Below, piece after piece: positions 63,141 through 64,000 of a stretch of 64,000 nucleotides of DNA. The notes beneath the pieces were generated by a model. It had not been told where the DNA came from, did not search any database, and saw only the letters and a program-made list of their open reading frames with translations. The position numbers were made by a program, and so were the translations under genes. The number at the start of each line of letters is the position of its first letter. Within the stretch, counting starts at the first letter, position 1. Origin of the DNA: Burkholderia sp. PAMC 26561 (GTDB lineage Bacteria; Pseudomonadota; Gammaproteobacteria; Burkholderiales; Burkholderiaceae); assembly GCF_001557535.2 (NCBI RefSeq), contig NZ_CP014306.1, forward strand, positions 2,356,001-2,420,000, read 5' to 3'.

Positions 63141-64000
63141 ATGAAGCCAAGCCGAATCCGGGCGCTCGCTGGCGCGCTGGTCTTTGCTGCGATGTTTTTC
63201 GCCGCCATGACCGGTTTTTCTCCCGACGCGCACGCGGCGCCGCCAGCGCTTGCACTGCCGTCATTTCAGGAACTGGTCAGCCCGCCAGCCGCTTCGGACG
63301 CAGCGGCTGTCCCCGCGTTCACAACCGGGGCGTCGGATACGCCTGCGAGTGCCGCGACCAACGCCGACCTGACACGCTCGCTCGACACGGTGATCTCCGC
63401 ACTCGACAGCGACCGCCAGCGCACGGCGCTTGTCGCCCAACTGAAGAAGCTGCGTGACGCGAAGCGCGATGCCGAATCGGGCACGCTGCCACCCGTCACA
63501 GCCAGCGCGACGTCTGCGGATGATTCCGCATCAGCAGCGAGCGCGGCGGCCGAGGCGCCGCCGGCAAGTTCTACGTCGGCGGCGTCCTCCGTCGTCGCGG
63601 CGATCACGCCGAAGACCGGGCTGCTGGGGGCAATTGCGTCGGGTCTGTCGAACATCGAAGCCGATATCAGCCGCGGGCACACGCCGCTCAACTACTGGGG
63701 CGGCCGTCTGAACGCCGCGGGCAACGAGTTGTACACCATCGCCTCGGGGCAGAGCCGCGAACCGTTCGGCCGCACCTTGCTCAACTTTTTCCTCACGCTT
63801 GCCGGTTGGGGCGCATGCGCTTTCCTGCTCGTCTACCTTCAAAGACGCCTCCATGCCCGTTTCAAGATTCATTTCGGGCTGCATCCGAATCCGAGCACCC
63901 GCGAACTGCTGATTTTCACACTGCGCCGAGTCGGGCCCTATTTGTTCGCGTTTGTCGCGGCGTTGACGTTCGTGCGGATGATGCCGGTATCGCTCGGCCG
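63141..64000 (+). CDS. MscS-type mechanosensitive channel (YbiO-like), 5' part
   Basis: The frame is open from ATG 63141 to the window end (286 codons seen). An export signal (MKPSRIRALAGALVFAAMFFAAMTGFSPDAHA) precedes a long Ala/Ser-rich periplasmic region with a coiled segment (LTRSLDTVISALDSDRQRTALVAQLKKLRDAKRDAE) and then hydrophobic helices (LLNFFLTLAGWGACAFLLVY). This layout matches the large periplasmic N-terminus of YbiO/MscM-type MscS homologues; the MscS channel domain would lie beyond the window. Confidence 0.65.
   Translation, partial: MKPSRIRALAGALVFAAMFFAAMTGFSPDAHAAPPALALPSFQELVSPPAASDAAAVPAFTTGASDTPASAATNADLTRSLDTVISALDSDRQRTALVAQLKKLRDAKRDAESGTLPPVTASATSADDSASAASAAAEAPPASSTSAASSVVAAITPKTGLLGAIASGLSNIEADISRGHTPLNYWGGRLNAAGNELYTIASGQSREPFGRTLLNFFLTLAGWGACAFLLVYLQRRLHARFKIHFGLHPNPSTRELLIFTLRRVGPYLFAFVAALTFVRMMPVSLG

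Overview
The window is chromosomal DNA from a Burkholderiaceae betaproteobacterium, most likely Caballeronia or Paraburkholderia. This is inferred from the high GC content with very GC-rich third codon positions (long antisense shadow frames), and from gene order such as hemF-nadD-rsfS-rlmH-maf-rng and an LPS-core cluster between dnaE and msbA. I could not run any search. No rRNA, tRNA, CRISPR array, prophage or insertion sequence was seen.

Layout. 1-8.3 kb: end of a beta-propeller lactonase, ZntB/CorA transporter, a second-type FtsK translocase, a META-domain lipoprotein, PurT, a DUF6726-like small lipoprotein and an MliC-type lysozyme inhibitor. 8.5-14 kb: aldehyde dehydrogenase, RhlE-type RNA helicase behind a long hairpin-rich leader, and the pair trhO-gluQ, both acting on tRNA wobble position 34. 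14.2-27.7 kb: dnaE, then an LPS core / surface-polysaccharide cluster: three glycosyltransferases (one on the opposite strand), a polysaccharide deacetylase, a UDP-sugar dehydrogenase with a frameshift, a GT9 transferase, an O-antigen ligase and MsbA, closed by a terminator. 27.7-32 kb: two small membrane proteins and a lone HAE1-type RND pump. 32-36.6 kb: accessory-looking stretch with a lower-GC region, a PAS hybrid histidine kinase that looks like the C-terminal half of a CheB-CheR-PAS-kinase fusion, a small unknown protein, and a BrnT/BrnA toxin-antitoxin pair. 36.7-45 kb (mostly minus strand): rng, maf, rlmH, rsfS, nadD, hemF, purD, yebC, upp. 45.3-51.4 kb: an SDR with an atypical active site, methylglyoxal synthase, quinone oxidoreductase and kdpDE without kdpFABC. 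51.4-60 kb (minus): an NAD(P)-binding protein and an MdtABC-type RND efflux operon. 60.4-64 kb: IclR regulator, a gene-free stretch with a candidate small RNA, a small membrane protein, a lipoprotein and the start of an MscS-type channel.

Most of the window is conserved housekeeping. The observations I rate highest are: a candidate orphan sRNA (about 61499-61665); a candidate attenuator-like leader before rhlE; the chemotaxis-derived kinase that lacks its CheB/CheR half; kdpDE stranded behind a kdp-like T-rich box; an SDR without YxxxK; a one-base frameshift in the nucleotide-sugar dehydrogenase; and -10 boxes lying 7 nt before the ATG of dnaE and brnT, suggesting leaderless mRNAs.
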